This document shows, piece after piece, positions 1 to 8,632 of a stretch of 64,000 nt of DNA. The notes beneath the pieces are model-generated. The model was not told the DNA's origin and did no database searches. It was given only the letters and a program-made list of their open reading frames with translations. The position numbers and the translations under genes are program-made. Origin of the DNA: Thiobacillus sp. (GTDB taxonomy: Bacteria; Pseudomonadota; Gammaproteobacteria; Burkholderiales; Thiobacillaceae); NCBI GenBank assembly GCA_024708885.1, contig JANJXT010000026.1:36011-100010 (forward strand). The letters run 5' to 3'. Position 1 is the stretch's first letter; each line of letters starts with the position of its first letter.

Positions 1-309
1 GTAGTTGAGCGCTTTCAGCAGCATGGGCAGGTTGACACCGGTGATGCCCTCGACGTGCGCCGGCTCCAGTACGCGGCACAGCGTATTGCTGGGCGTTGCG
101 CCGTACATGTCGGTGAGGACGAGGATGCCGTCGCCCTCGTCCAGTTCGTCGAGCCGCGCCTGCAGTGCCTTCTGCCGCTCGTCGGGGTCGGCGTGGCCGG
201 TGAAGTCCAGCGTGGCGAGTCCTTGCGGGCGCTGTCCCAGCACATGGATGGTGCACTCGACCAGGCTGTCGGCGAGCGAGCCGTGGGCGACGATGAGAAT
301 GCCGATCAT
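1..309 (-). CDS. PTS sugar transporter subunit IIA (EIIA-Man/Fru type), partial
   Basis: The gene starts at ATG 309 and runs off the left edge, so only the first 103 residues are visible. The protein opens MIGILIVAHGSLADSL; the His in VAHG is the phospho-accepting His of the mannose-family EIIA fold. A later LTDMYGATP segment also fits the family. In betaproteobacteria this protein, with HPr and EI downstream, forms a regulatory PTS that often follows gshB; here it follows apbE on the same strand after a gap of about 100 bp. The role is inferred to be phosphorelay signalling rather than sugar import. HPr and EI would lie outside the window. Confidence 0.88.
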   Translation of the reverse strand, partial: MIGILIVAHGSLADSLVECTIHVLGQRPQGLATLDFTGHADPDERQKALQARLDELDEGDGILVLTDMYGATPSNTLCRVLEPAHVEGITGVNLPMLLKALNY

Positions 310-343
310 GGCGTGGATCTTGAGACGAAAAGTGAATTGTAGC

Positions 344-370
344 GTGAAGGGTGAAGGGTGAAGGGTGAGG
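344..370. repeat. tandem heptamer GTGAAGG, about 3.9 copies
   Basis: Three perfect GTGAAGG units (344-350, 351-357, 358-364) and a partial fourth sit between the 3' end of apbE and the start of the PTS gene. Such a run could change length by replication slippage. No function can be assigned. Confidence 0.75.
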
Positions 371-406
371 CGGGAGACAAGGGAAGATGCCGATCACACA
401 TCGCGC

Positions 407-1435
407 CTATTTTGCGGTGAGCGTTGCGCGTGCCTTCATTTCGGGAGAGACGTGGAGCCGGCCCGCCGCATCCACGGCGAGATACTCGCGCACGCCGAGC
501 CGCGCGGCATGATCCGCGAGGCGGGCCGGGCCGTCGATGAACAGGGGCTTGGACAGCGCGTCGGAGCGGGTGCCGGCATGTTCGCCGCGCACGAGGACCG
601 TCATCGACTGCATCGCCGACGCCGGCCGTCCATTGCGTGGGTCGATGAGATGGCAATAGCGGACACCGCCCACCTCGAAGAAACGCTGGTAATCGCCCGA
701 GGTGCCGACCGCTTCGCCGTCGTGAAGCTCGAGGGTCGCCAGCGTGCCGGGCGTGCGCGGATGCTGGATGCCCACGCGCCACGGACGCTCGCCGTGACGG
801 CCCAGCGCGATGATGTTGCCGCCGATGTTGACCAGCGCGTCGGCAATGCCGTGCTGTTCAAGGATGCCGACGGCATCGTCGAGCGCGCGCCCCTTGGCGT
901 AGCCGCCGAGGTCGATCTGCACCGCCGGGTTGCGGCTCGACACCGTGTCGCCGTCGATGACGAGATCGGCCATGCGTGGGTGCCGGGCGACCCAGGCGGC
1001 GATTGCCGCGTCGCCGGGAACGTGCCCCTGAGGCGCGTCGGCCTGGAAACCCCACAGCGCGATCAGGCCGCCGATGGCCGGGTTGAACAGCTCGTCCGAC
1101 CGTGCCGCAAGCGCCTGTGCATCCTTCAGCATCGCCGCCAGCTCAGGCGGCACCGTCGCCCGCTCGCCGCGTGCCAGCGCCGCGTTGAGGTGCGACAGCG
1201 CACTGGGCTGCCAGGCGTGCAGCTCGCGATGCAGCGCGTCGAAACGTGCCAGCACGGCCGCGGCCGCGGTGCGCGCCTGCGCCTCCGGCGCGCCGTAGAT
1301 GCTCACCTCGACCAGGGTGCCGAACACGTAGGACTGCTGCTGATGCAGCGGCGGCGCGCTGCATGCGGCGAGTACTGCGGCGAACAGCAGCGCAACCAGG
1401 CGGCGCGCGGCTGCCCGACAGGCGGCGGCGGTCAC
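407..1435 (-). CDS. apbE: FAD:protein FMN transferase (ApbE family)
   Basis: A 342-residue periplasmic lipoprotein of the ApbE family, which attaches FMN from FAD to Thr residues of flavoproteins such as RnfG/NqrC or nitrous-oxide-reductase maturation proteins. The N-terminus has a lipoprotein signal with lipobox VLAAC near residue 25. Family motifs visible include the FGTLVEVSIYG strand, DLGGYAKGRALDD, NIGGNIIALG, and the C-terminal AGTRSDALSKPLF, whose Asp belongs to the metal-binding AxTAD-like site. Length is typical. The start overlaps the gshB stop by 4 bp, so the two are translationally coupled. The acceptor flavoprotein is not in the window. Confidence 0.93.
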   Translation of the reverse strand: MTAAACRAAARRLVALLFAAVLAACSAPPLHQQQSYVFGTLVEVSIYGAPEAQARTAAAAVLARFDALHRELHAWQPSALSHLNAALARGERATVPPELAAMLKDAQALAARSDELFNPAIGGLIALWGFQADAPQGHVPGDAAIAAWVARHPRMADLVIDGDTVSSRNPAVQIDLGGYAKGRALDDAVGILEQHGIADALVNIGGNIIALGRHGERPWRVGIQHPRTPGTLATLELHDGEAVGTSGDYQRFFEVGGVRYCHLIDPRNGRPASAMQSMTVLVRGEHAGTRSDALSKPLFIDGPARLADHAARLGVREYLAVDAAGRLHVSPEMKARATLTAK

Positions 1436-2385
1436 GGCCGCACCGCGCGGGCGAAGTTGCGCTCCAGCGCGGCGACGAACGCGCCGGCGACGTCATGGCC
1501 GCTTTGTGCCGTGATCTCCTGGAAGCCGGTGGGGCTGGTGACGTTGATTTCGGTGAGGCAGTCGCCGATGACGTCGAGCCCGGCGAGAAAGATGCCCTGT
1601 GCACGGGCCCACGACGCAAGCGTTTCGGCGATGCGGCGATCGCGCTCGCTCAGGGCGTGCACGCGCGCACTGCCGCCGGCGGCGAGGTTGCCGCGCGTCT
1701 CGCCGGCCTGCGGGATGCGCGCGAGCGCCCACGGCACCACTTCACCGTCGATGAGCAGGATGCGCTTGTCGCCTTCGCTGATCGCCGGCAGATAGCGCTG
1801 CGCCATGATGGCGCGGGTGCCGTGGCGGGTGAGCGTCTCCAGGATCGCGTTGCGGTTGGGGTCGGCCCGGACGATACGGAAGACACCCGCGCCCCCCATT
1901 TCGGTGAGCGGCTTGACGATGATGTCTTCCTGCTCAGCGAGGAAGCCGAGGATGCCCGCGGCGTCCGCGCTCACCAGCGTGGGCGCGATGAATTGCGGGA
2001 AGTCGAGGATGGCGAGCTTCTCGTTGAAATTGCGCAGCGCCGCGGGACGGTTGAGCACGTGTGCGCCGTTGGCCTCCGCCACGCCGAGCAGATGGGTCGC
2101 GAGCAGGTAATCCGTGTCGACGGGCGGGTCGGTGCGCATCACCACGGCGTTGAAGTCCTTCAGCCGGAAGACTCCGGTATGGGCGACACGGAACCAGGCG
2201 TCGCCGGCGGCAACTTCCAATGTGGCGCACGGCGCGCACACGATGCCATCGCGCACGAAGAGATCGCGCGCCTCGCACACGAGCACATCATGGCCGCGCG
2301 CCGCCGCACTCCGCATCATCGCCACCGAGCTGTCCTTGTGCGGCTTGAGACTCGCCGGGGGGTCGACGACGAACAGCAATTTCAT
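1432..2385 (-). CDS. gshB: glutathione synthetase
   Basis: A 317-residue ATP-grasp enzyme that joins glycine to gamma-glutamylcysteine, the second step of glutathione synthesis in the cytoplasm. It opens MKLLFVVDPPASLKPHKDSS, the characteristic N-terminal strand and substrate loop. The ATP-grasp core includes KPLTEMGGAGVFRI, and the C-terminus carries the metal-binding EINVTSPTGFQEI. It overlaps gshA upstream and apbE downstream by 4 bp each, so gshA-gshB-apbE form one operon. Length matches the family (about 315). Confidence 0.96.
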   Translation of the reverse strand: MKLLFVVDPPASLKPHKDSSVAMMRSAAARGHDVLVCEARDLFVRDGIVCAPCATLEVAAGDAWFRVAHTGVFRLKDFNAVVMRTDPPVDTDYLLATHLLGVAEANGAHVLNRPAALRNFNEKLAILDFPQFIAPTLVSADAAGILGFLAEQEDIIVKPLTEMGGAGVFRIVRADPNRNAILETLTRHGTRAIMAQRYLPAISEGDKRILLIDGEVVPWALARIPQAGETRGNLAAGGSARVHALSERDRRIAETLASWARAQGIFLAGLDVIGDCLTEINVTSPTGFQEITAQSGHDVAGAFVAALERNFARAVRP

Positions 2386-3674
2386 GGTGCGGCGCCGGCG
2401 AGCTCGTTGAGGGTGTCGTCGAGCTCGACGCTGGCCGCCAGCATCGCCAGGCGCGCGATCACGCCGTAGGCATAGAAGCGGTTGGGGCTGGCGTCGGGGT
2501 TGGCGCTGCGGTCCGGCATCAGGCAGGTTTCGTCGAAGGCAAGCGGCACGAAGTGCATGCCCGGGCTGTTGAGGTTCTCGTCGGTGCCGCGCGTGGTGTG
2601 CACGCGGTAGAAGCCGCCGACGACGAAGTGGTCGATCATGTAGACGACCGGTTCGGCGACCGCCTCGTTGATGCTCTCGAAGGTGTACACGCCCTCCTGG
2701 ATCAGCACTTCATGCACCTCCATGCCTTCCTTGCCGACCGCCATCTTGTTGCGCTGGCGGCGGTTGAGTTCGCGCACGTCGTCAGGGGACTTCACCGTCA
2801 TGATGCCCATGCCGTAGGTGCCGGCGTCCGCCTTGACGATGACGAAGGGCGGCTGGTCGATGCCGTATTCGTCGTACTTGGCCTGGATGCGTGCGAGCAG
2901 CCTGGAGACCTTTTCCGCCAGGCAGTCCTCGCCCTGGCGTGCCTGGAAATCGATCTTGCCGCATTGGTCGAAGTACGGGTCGATCAGCCACGGATCGATG
3001 CCGACGAGCCGCGCGAATTCCACCGCCACCTGTTCGTAGGCACGGAAGTGCCGTGACTTGCGCCGAGTCGCCCAGCCTGCGTAGAGCGGTGGCATGATGG
3101 TCTGCTCAATGCCCTCGAGAATGGCGGGCACCCCGGCGGAGAGATCGTTGTTCAGCAGCACGGCGCAGGGGTCGAAATCCGCGAGGCTGATGCGGTCGCC
3201 CTGGCGCACCAGCGGTTCCAGCGTGAGGCGGCCGCCGGCCGGCAGCTCCAGCGTCGTCGGCTGCGTGATCTCGGGGATCAGCGTGCCGATGCGCACGATC
3301 AAGCCGGTCTGGCGCAGGATGTGCGCCAGCACCGCGACGTTCTGCAGGTAGAAGGTGTTGCGCGTGTGGTTTTCCGGGATCAGCAGCAGGCGGTGGGCAT
3401 CCGGACAGATCTTTTCCACCGCGCCCATCGCGGCGTGGATCGACAGCGACATGAATGCCGGGTTGAGATTGTTGAAGCCGCCGGGAAACAGGTTGGTGTC
3501 GACCGGCGCCAGCTTGAAGCCGGCGTTGCGGATGTCCACCGAGGTGTAGAAGGGCACCGCCTGCTCCTTCCATTGCTGGCGGAACCAGTGCTCGATGGTC
3601 GGCTGTGCGTCGAGCAGGCGTCTTTCCAGATCCAGGAGCGGGCCGGTGAGTGCGGTGGTGAGGTGGGGGACCAT
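2382..3674 (-). CDS. gshA: glutamate–cysteine ligase (betaproteobacterial/acidithiobacilli type)
   Basis: A 430-residue protein catalysing ATP-dependent formation of gamma-glutamylcysteine. It belongs to the short GshA class of betaproteobacteria and Acidithiobacillus, not the E. coli class. Supporting features are the length, the VDIRNAGFKLAPVDTNLFPGGFNNL segment region near residues 45-70, the FVIVKADAGTYGMGIMTV nucleotide-binding stretch, and position directly before gshB. The start ATG 3674 lies 44 bp from the divergent trmL start, so the two share a promoter region. It is the first gene of the gsh-apbE-PTS unit. Confidence 0.93.
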   Translation of the reverse strand: MVPHLTTALTGPLLDLERRLLDAQPTIEHWFRQQWKEQAVPFYTSVDIRNAGFKLAPVDTNLFPGGFNNLNPAFMSLSIHAAMGAVEKICPDAHRLLLIPENHTRNTFYLQNVAVLAHILRQTGLIVRIGTLIPEITQPTTLELPAGGRLTLEPLVRQGDRISLADFDPCAVLLNNDLSAGVPAILEGIEQTIMPPLYAGWATRRKSRHFRAYEQVAVEFARLVGIDPWLIDPYFDQCGKIDFQARQGEDCLAEKVSRLLARIQAKYDEYGIDQPPFVIVKADAGTYGMGIMTVKSPDDVRELNRRQRNKMAVGKEGMEVHEVLIQEGVYTFESINEAVAEPVVYMIDHFVVGGFYRVHTTRGTDENLNSPGMHFVPLAFDETCLMPDRSANPDASPNRFYAYGVIARLAMLAASVELDDTLNELAGAAP

Positions 3675-3718
3675 AGAATAGGCGTTTCAACGGATATTCG
3701 TATTCTAGGCCAAGCCCG

Positions 3719-4183
3719 ATGTTTGACATCGTTTTGTATCAACCCGAAATTCCGCCCAACACCGGCAACCTCATCCGCCTCGCCGCCAACACCGGCTGTC
3801 GGCTGCATCTCGTCGAACCGCTCGGCTTCGACCTCTCCGACAAACAGGTCGCGCGCGCCGGACTCGACTACCATGACATGGCCTGCGTGCGGGTCCATGT
3901 GGGCTGGGGGGCGGTGCAGGCGGCGCTGCCGGGGCGGCGCTGGTTCGCGATGACGACCAAGGCCAGCAGCAGCTACGCGACCATCGAATTCCGTCCGGGC
4001 GACGTGCTGGTGTTCGGCCCGGAGTCGCGCGGCCTGCCGACGGAAATCCTGGACGAATTCGACGCGGCGCACCGCCTGCGCCTGCCCATGCTGCCCGGCT
4101 CGCGCAGCGTGAATTTGTCCAACGCCGTCAGCGTCACCGTGTTCGAGGCCTGGCGGCAGAACGGATTTTCAGGAGGGGTGTGA
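3719..4183 (+). CDS. trmL: tRNA (cytidine(34)-2'-O)-methyltransferase
   Basis: A 154-residue SPOUT-class methyltransferase that 2'-O-methylates the wobble base of certain leucine tRNAs using S-adenosylmethionine. The start MFDIVLYQPEIPPNTGNLIR carries the N-terminal motif, and the trefoil-knot motifs FGPESRGLP and the Ser/Asn-rich RSVNLSNAVSVTVFEAWRQ are intact. Length equals E. coli TrmL (157). The stop codon is followed directly by the ATG of the next gene. Confidence 0.95.
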   Translation: MFDIVLYQPEIPPNTGNLIRLAANTGCRLHLVEPLGFDLSDKQVARAGLDYHDMACVRVHVGWGAVQAALPGRRWFAMTTKASSSYATIEFRPGDVLVFGPESRGLPTEILDEFDAAHRLRLPMLPGSRSVNLSNAVSVTVFEAWRQNGFSGGV

Positions 4184-4675
4184 ATGGACGTCATGCAAGC
4201 ACTGGAGGCCGCCAGCTACCTCGTCACCGTCGTCGGCCTGCCGCTGGCGATCTGGGTGTTCGCCCACGACCGCCAGCGCGAGCGGCAGAGCGACGAGGAG
4301 GAAATTTTCCTGCGCCTGTCCGACGAGTATTCCGACTTCATGCGGCTGGTCATCGACAATGCCGACCTGCACCTCATTTCCGCGTCGCCGCGCGGCGCGC
4401 TGAGCGAGGAACAACAGGAGCGCAGGCATGCCCTGTTCGCCATCCTCGTCAGCCTGTTCGAACGCGCCTACGTGCTCGTCTACGAGGATCGCATGAGCCC
4501 GCAGCAGGCACGCCTGTGGCAGACGTGGGCGGACTACATGCAGGAATGGTGCGCGCGCGAGGATTTCCGTACCGCGCTGCCGCGCCTGCTGCAGGGCGAG
4601 GATCCGGGTTTCGTCGCGACGATCGAGGGGGTCGCACGTGCGGCAGCGGGTTTCGCGCCCGTCAAGCCGCTATAG
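4184..4675 (+). CDS. unknown protein with one N-terminal membrane segment
   Basis: A 163-residue protein not recognised as a named family. One hydrophobic segment (residues about 10-27, including YLVTVVGLPLAIWVF) is followed by a charged, mostly helical soluble part rich in Glu, Arg and aromatic residues. The ATG abuts the trmL stop with no gap, indicating co-transcription. Its last 6 bp overlap convergently with the end of the hemerythrin gene. It could be a membrane-tethered helical protein of the DUF-type 'phytanoyl/YEATS-like' environment, but nothing supports a specific role. Confidence 0.72.
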   Translation: MDVMQALEAASYLVTVVGLPLAIWVFAHDRQRERQSDEEEIFLRLSDEYSDFMRLVIDNADLHLISASPRGALSEEQQERRHALFAILVSLFERAYVLVYEDRMSPQQARLWQTWADYMQEWCAREDFRTALPRLLQGEDPGFVATIEGVARAAAGFAPVKPL

Positions 4676-5050
4676 CCAGCGCTCGATTGCGGGAAACAGT
4701 TCGCGTTCCTCGAAGCGTACGTGCGCGATCATGGATTGACCGAACGCCTCCAGGCTGGCCGCGTCATTGCGCAGCAGCCCCTCGCGCAGTTCCCGTAGCT
4801 GCCGATGGTCGGCGAGGGTGCGTTCGACCAGCGGCCGCTGGGCGACGTCCTGCAGCAAGGGCAGCAGCGAGTTTTCCTCGGTCGCGAAGTGCGGCAGCAG
4901 GTGTCCGGCAAGCGCATTCACGGCTTCCTCGCATGCCGCGGCAATCATCGCCGCATCGCCCGACTGCGCCGCGCGTTCGCAGCGCCGCGCCAGGGAAAGG
5001 GCGGTGTGGTGCTCGCGGGACAGGGGAAGAAGGACGGGGGCGCGTTTCAT
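4670..5050 (-). CDS. hemerythrin HHE-domain protein
   Basis: A 126-residue four-helix protein with non-heme di-iron ligands typical of HHE hemerythrins: LSREHHTALSLARR, HLLPHFATEENSLLP, DHRQLREL and HVRFEERELFPAIE. ATG 5050 is preferred because it lies 4 bp after the upstream stop; an in-frame ATG at 5083 would overlap the upstream gene by 29 bp. Such proteins bind O2 or NO or protect iron-sulfur clusters. Its place behind an NnrS-like gene and an NsrR-type operator supports an NO-response role. Confidence 0.88.
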   Translation of the reverse strand: MKRAPVLLPLSREHHTALSLARRCERAAQSGDAAMIAAACEEAVNALAGHLLPHFATEENSLLPLLQDVAQRPLVERTLADHRQLRELREGLLRNDAASLEAFGQSMIAHVRFEERELFPAIERWL

Positions 5051-5054
5051 GCGC

Positions 5055-6140
5055 TCATCGGCGTGCGCTGGCGCGTCGGCCACGCAGCACGCTGGCGACG
5101 GTGCTCACGATGAACAGTACCAGGGCAACGGCATTCAGCATGCCGCCCTGGCTGCGCAGCGCCGGCACCGCCAGCATGTCGCCGGCAAGGCGCAGCAGCA
5201 GCGAGCCGTGCAACGCCAGCAGCGGCAGATAGAACGTCCAGTGATACGGCATCTTCACCCGCACCACCGAGGGGAAGATCACCGGTGCGTGACCGAACAC
5301 CATGGAGAACACGAAGCCGATCAGGATGGCGTGCAGCACGGCGTCGTAGGCGGGCCCGGCGAGGCGCCCGGCGGCGAGCAGGGTGAGGCTGCCGACGGCG
5401 AGCCAGGCGTAGCCGGAGAGCAGGCAGACGGCGATGAAGCGGGTCAGTCCCTGCTCGCGCACCGTGCGCCGGGCGATGTCCTGGCGCAGCAGCCAGAGCG
5501 CCAAACCGAGCAGCGCCGCGCCGTAAAGCGCGATGCCCGCGCGGGTTGCGGCGAGAAAGCCGCCCGTGACGAGGGCGGCGAGGATGAGCGTGAACACCCG
5601 GCGTGCAGTGGGAGAGGGCGGGAGGAAGCGGGACAGTTCCAGACGCTCGCCGGCGATGGTCAGCACCAGGAAATTGATCCACAGCGTGACTACGTCGGCC
5701 ACCGGTGAGCCGGCGAGCCAGAGCAGGTTGCCGGCGAGCCAGCTGAATGCGCCCAGCGCCATGGTGAGCAGGAACAGCGTACGCTGGCGCAGCAGGAGGC
5801 GCGTGGTCGCAAAAAGCAGCATGGCGCTGCCGAGCGCCATCGCAGCCGCACCCAAGGCCGGCGGCAGCCCGGCGAGGAGGGCGACACCGCCAAGCCCGGT
5901 GAAAAGCGGCGCCGTGTAGGCCCAGCGGCGGCCGATGGCCACCGCCCGCTCCAGGCCGATGACCGTGCCAAGGAAGCCGGATACCATGAGCGGTCCGTGC
6001 AGCAGCACAAGCTGCGGGGTCGGCAGCGGAACGCCCCAGCCGAGGCGTGCAAGGCCGCCGAGCACGCCGCTGGCCAGCGCGGCGAATCCGAGCACCAGGA
6101 GGGGCAGGCGGAAGGGCACGCCGAGGTCGCCGGGGCGCAT
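5055..6140 (-). CDS. NnrS-like multi-pass membrane protein
   Basis: A 361-residue, almost wholly hydrophobic protein with about 11-12 predicted membrane helices. HGPLMVSGFLGTVIGLERA and HAILIGFVFSMVFGHAPVIF resemble the His-containing helices of the NnrS family, a heme- and copper-containing membrane protein linked to relief of nitrosative stress. Similarity is judged by eye, so the family call is probable. It lies between a DUF59 gene (73 bp upstream) and the hemerythrin gene (4 bp downstream) on the same strand. The three look like one NO-response operon. Confidence 0.8.
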   Translation of the reverse strand: MRPGDLGVPFRLPLLVLGFAALASGVLGGLARLGWGVPLPTPQLVLLHGPLMVSGFLGTVIGLERAVAIGRRWAYTAPLFTGLGGVALLAGLPPALGAAAMALGSAMLLFATTRLLLRQRTLFLLTMALGAFSWLAGNLLWLAGSPVADVVTLWINFLVLTIAGERLELSRFLPPSPTARRVFTLILAALVTGGFLAATRAGIALYGAALLGLALWLLRQDIARRTVREQGLTRFIAVCLLSGYAWLAVGSLTLLAAGRLAGPAYDAVLHAILIGFVFSMVFGHAPVIFPSVVRVKMPYHWTFYLPLLALHGSLLLRLAGDMLAVPALRSQGGMLNAVALVLFIVSTVASVLRGRRASARR

Positions 6141-6213
6141 GTCCTAATGCCTCCAGCGCGAAGCGGGATCGTGGACGGCGCGCGTCATGCGCGCTCCAGC
6201 GGGAGCCGGGGCA

Positions 6214-6534
6214 TCAACCGTGCCATCCGAAATGTTCCCGCGCGTGTTCGCTCATCTTCTCCGGACCCCATGGCGGATCCCACACCAGCCCGAGGTCGAT
6301 GGCGACACCGGGCGGGGCCAGCGCGCGCAAGGCCCGCTCGGCGTCGTCGAAGATCATTTCTCCCATCGGGCAGGCCGGGGTGGTCATGGTGAGGTCGACG
6401 TGCAGGGTGTCCGGCGACACGGTGACGCCGTACACCAGGCCCAGATCGACGATGTTCATGCCGACCTCCGGGTCGATGACGCTGCGCAGCGCGGCCCGCA
6501 CGGCGTCTTCGGTAATGACGGGTGAAGTGCGCAT
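6214..6534 (-). CDS. MIP18/PaaD-like (DUF59) metal–sulfur cluster protein
   Basis: A 106-residue DUF59 protein. The hallmark VIDPEVGMNIVDLGLVYGV near the N-terminus and the TTPACPMGEMI motif, whose Cys is the conserved reactive residue, are present. Relatives (SufT, PaaD, CIA2/MIP18) help insert or repair iron-sulfur clusters. It is the first gene of the DUF59–NnrS–hemerythrin unit; the NsrR-like operator lies just upstream of its ATG. Repair of NO-damaged clusters is an inference from this setting. Confidence 0.9.
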   Translation of the reverse strand: MRTSPVITEDAVRAALRSVIDPEVGMNIVDLGLVYGVTVSPDTLHVDLTMTTPACPMGEMIFDDAERALRALAPPGVAIDLGLVWDPPWGPEKMSEHAREHFGWHG

Positions 6535-6547
6535 TACGCCTTCCTTT

Positions 6548-6570
6548 AAGCTGTATCAAAAATACATGTT
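6548..6570 (-). promoter_or_regulatory. NsrR-type operator upstream of the NO-response operon
   Basis: On the minus strand the 23 bp read AACATGTATTT-T-TGATACAGCTT. Against the commonly given NsrR pattern of two 11-bp arms, AAGATGTATTT and AAATACATCTT, the first arm matches 10 of 11 and the second 8 of 11. It ends 14 bp before the DUF59 ATG, which suits a repressor. NsrR is the NO-sensing Rrf2-family repressor of NO-detoxification genes. Confidence 0.62.
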
Positions 6571-6645
6571 AAATTTAGCAGACTGGAAGGCGCGGGGCAA
6601 TCCGTGAATGGTGCGGACGCGCAGTGTGCTGCGGCACCGGCCGCC

Positions 6646-7632
6646 TCAGAACTCGGCCTTGATTTCGCGATTCAGCAGCGCGTCCACCGCCTGTGCGGGC
6701 GGCAGGCCTTCGAACAGGGTCCGGCACACGGCGCGGGTGATGGGCATGTCGACGCCGATGCTTGCGGCAAGTTCGTTGACTTCGCGCGCGGTGGTGACGC
6801 CTTCGGCGACGTGGCCGAGCTCGGTGAGGATGGCGTCGAGCGGCTGCCCGCGCGCGAGGCGCAGGCCGACCTGGCGGTTGCGCGAAAGGTCGCCGGTGGT
6901 GGTGAGGATGAGGTCGCCCAGGCCGGACAATCCCATGAAGGTTTCGAAGCGGCCGCCGAGGCGGGCGCCGAGCCGGGTCATTTCGGCGAGGCCGCGGGTG
7001 ATGAGCGCGGCGCGGGCGTTGTGGCCGAGCGCCAGCCCGTCGCAGATGCCGGCGGCGATGGCCATGACGTTCTTCAGTGCGCCGCCGAGTTCGACGCCGA
7101 TGACGTCGTCGTGTGCGTAGATGCGCAGGCGGTGGTTGGACAGCGCTTCGGCGAGACGGCGCGCCAGCGCGGCGTCGTGCGAGGCCAGCGTGAGCGCGGT
7201 GGGGCAGCCGTGCGCGACTTCCTGGGCGAAGCTGGGCCCGGACAGCACGCCGGTTTCAGCGTGGTCGGGCAGCAGTTCGGCGACGAGCTGGTGCGGCAGC
7301 TTGCGGCTGCCGGGCTCGAAGCCCTTGCTCACCCACACCAGCGGCGGCAGCGCGCCGCAGCGGCCCAGCGCACCGAGGGTGGCGCGCAGCGCGCCGCTGG
7401 GGACGGCGACGACGATGAGTTCGACCCCGGCCAGCGCGTCGTCGAGATCGGCGCTGAACGTCAGTTCGGCGGGCAGCGGGCAGTCCGGCAGGTAGCGCGT
7501 GTTGACGCGGGCGGCGCGCATCGCCGCGGCCGCGGCCGGATCGCGCGCCCACAGCGTGACGGCGTGATGCGGCGCCCATGCCGCCGCCAGCGCGGTGCCC
7601 CAGGCGCCGGCGCCGAGTACGGCGAGCTTCAT
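6646..7632 (-). CDS. gpsA: glycerol-3-phosphate dehydrogenase [NAD(P)+]
   Basis: A 328-residue cytoplasmic enzyme that makes sn-glycerol 3-phosphate from dihydroxyacetone phosphate for phospholipid synthesis. ATG 7632 gives [20 protein letters not shown] with the Rossmann GxGxxG loop at residues 7-12. [28 protein letters not shown] and [16 protein letters not shown] carry the catalytic Lys and substrate residues. The ATG overlaps the stop of the SH3 gene by 4 bp. The order secB–SH3–gpsA is common in betaproteobacteria. Confidence 0.96.
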   Translation of the reverse strand: MKLAVLGAGAWGTALAAAWAPHHAVTLWARDPAAAAAMRAARVNTRYLPDCPLPAELTFSADLDDALAGVELIVVAVPSGALRATLGALGRCGALPPLVWVSKGFEPGSRKLPHQLVAELLPDHAETGVLSGPSFAQEVAHGCPTALTLASHDAALARRLAEALSNHRLRIYAHDDVIGVELGGALKNVMAIAAGICDGLALGHNARAALITRGLAEMTRLGARLGGRFETFMGLSGLGDLILTTTGDLSRNRQVGLRLARGQPLDAILTELGHVAEGVTTAREVNELAASIGVDMPITRAVCRTLFEGLPPAQAVDALLNREIKAEF

Positions 7633-8075
7633 CGCCCCCACACCTCGAACATCGGCACCCATCCCGCCAGGCCGTCGGCGTGTTTCACCGGCAGCCAGCC
7701 GAAGCCATCCGGCTCGCCGGTGACTTCCAGCAGCACGCCGCGCGCGGCGAGGACGGCCACTTCGGCGTCCGGGCGCGGCGCTTTGCGCACGCTCGTGGTC
7801 TCGGCCTTGACCATGACGTTGCGTGTGGTGCCGAAGGCGGATTGTTCGATCCAGGTGAGACGGCCGCCGTGGTCGCGCACCTTGATCCAGCCCTCGGTCT
7901 CGATCACGATTTCGAGCGGCAGACCGCTGCCGGCGACGGCCACTTTGGCGGCAGCGGTCGACGGCGCGTCATACAGCACGGCAGGGCGGCTGGTGGTGCG
8001 ATAGTCCAGCGCGTGCGCCGCACCCGCAGCAAGCAGCAGGCCGCTGGCGGCGAGAAAACGATCGAGCGCGGCCAC
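7629..8075 (-). CDS. secreted SH3-domain protein
   Basis: A protein of about 148 residues with a Sec signal peptide (hydrophobic residues 8-20, likely cleavage after AHA) followed by two SH3-like repeats; [13 protein letters not shown] and [17 protein letters not shown] are typical bacterial SH3 starts, and the C-terminus ends [14 protein letters not shown]. The start is uncertain: GTG 8075 lies 14 bp after the secB stop and gives a proper signal peptide; a CTG at 8093 is possible. The role is probably periplasmic binding of peptidoglycan or protein, but is unproven. Confidence 0.82.
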   Translation of the reverse strand: MAALDRFLAASGLLLAAGAAHALDYRTTSRPAVLYDAPSTAAAKVAVAGSGLPLEIVIETEGWIKVRDHGGRLTWIEQSAFGTTRNVMVKAETTSVRKAPRPDAEVAVLAARGVLLEVTGEPDGFGWLPVKHADGLAGWVPMFEVWGR

Positions 8076-8089
8076 CGCGGTCTTCGGGC

Positions 8090-8548
8090 TCAGTGCGTCT
8101 GCGTGCCCGCCTGCTCTTGCTGTTGCTGCTGCTGTTGCAGGAACAGGGCCTCGAAGTTCACCGGGTTCAGCAGCAGCGGCGGGAAGCCGGCGCGGATGAT
8201 GACGTCGGACACGGTTTCGCGCAGATAGGGGAACACAATGTTGGGGCAGCCGATGCCGAGGACCATCGGCAGCTGCTCCTGGGGAATGTTCTGGATGCGG
8301 AAGATGCCGGCCTGGGTGCACTCGACCAGGAACAGGGTCTTGTCGCCGTGCTTCGCGGTGACGGTGACGGTGAGGCTGTTCTGGTAGACGTCGTCGCCGA
8401 GCTCGCGGCTGGCCGTCGACATGTTGACTTCCATCTGCGGCGCTTCGCGCTCCAGGAAGCACTCGGGCGCGCCGGGCACCTCGACGGACAGGTCCTTGAC
8501 GTAGAGTTTTTCGATGTTGAATACGGGTTGCTGCGGGGTGTCGCTCAT
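8090..8548 (-). CDS. secB: protein-export chaperone SecB
   Basis: A 152-residue homotetrameric chaperone that keeps precursors unfolded and hands them to SecA. The sequence FNIEKLYVKDLSVEVPGAP, the VECTQAGIFRI stretch and GFPPLLLNPVNFEALF near the C-terminus are diagnostic. ATG 8548 is chosen over an upstream in-frame ATG because it is preceded by a GGAGA ribosome site. The C-terminus carries a Gln-rich tail with seven consecutive Gln, encoded by a CTG/CAG-type run. Confidence 0.96.
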   Translation of the reverse strand: MSDTPQQPVFNIEKLYVKDLSVEVPGAPECFLEREAPQMEVNMSTASRELGDDVYQNSLTVTVTAKHGDKTLFLVECTQAGIFRIQNIPQEQLPMVLGIGCPNIVFPYLRETVSDVIIRAGFPPLLLNPVNFEALFLQQQQQQQEQAGTQTH

Positions 8549-8632
8549 GGTGTCTCCCTGGATTGGCAAAACGGAGCCGAGGCCCCGGTCAACCGTACAT
8601 TCTACACGGCGGAAAGGCGGTGTTGTTTTGGT

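Noticed and set aside
6546..6559. FNR-like box TTGAT-N4-CTTAA on the minus strand before the DUF59 gene
   Set aside because: It matches only 8 of 10 positions and overlaps the ribosome site, too near the ATG for activation. The NsrR-type reading of the same bases fits better.
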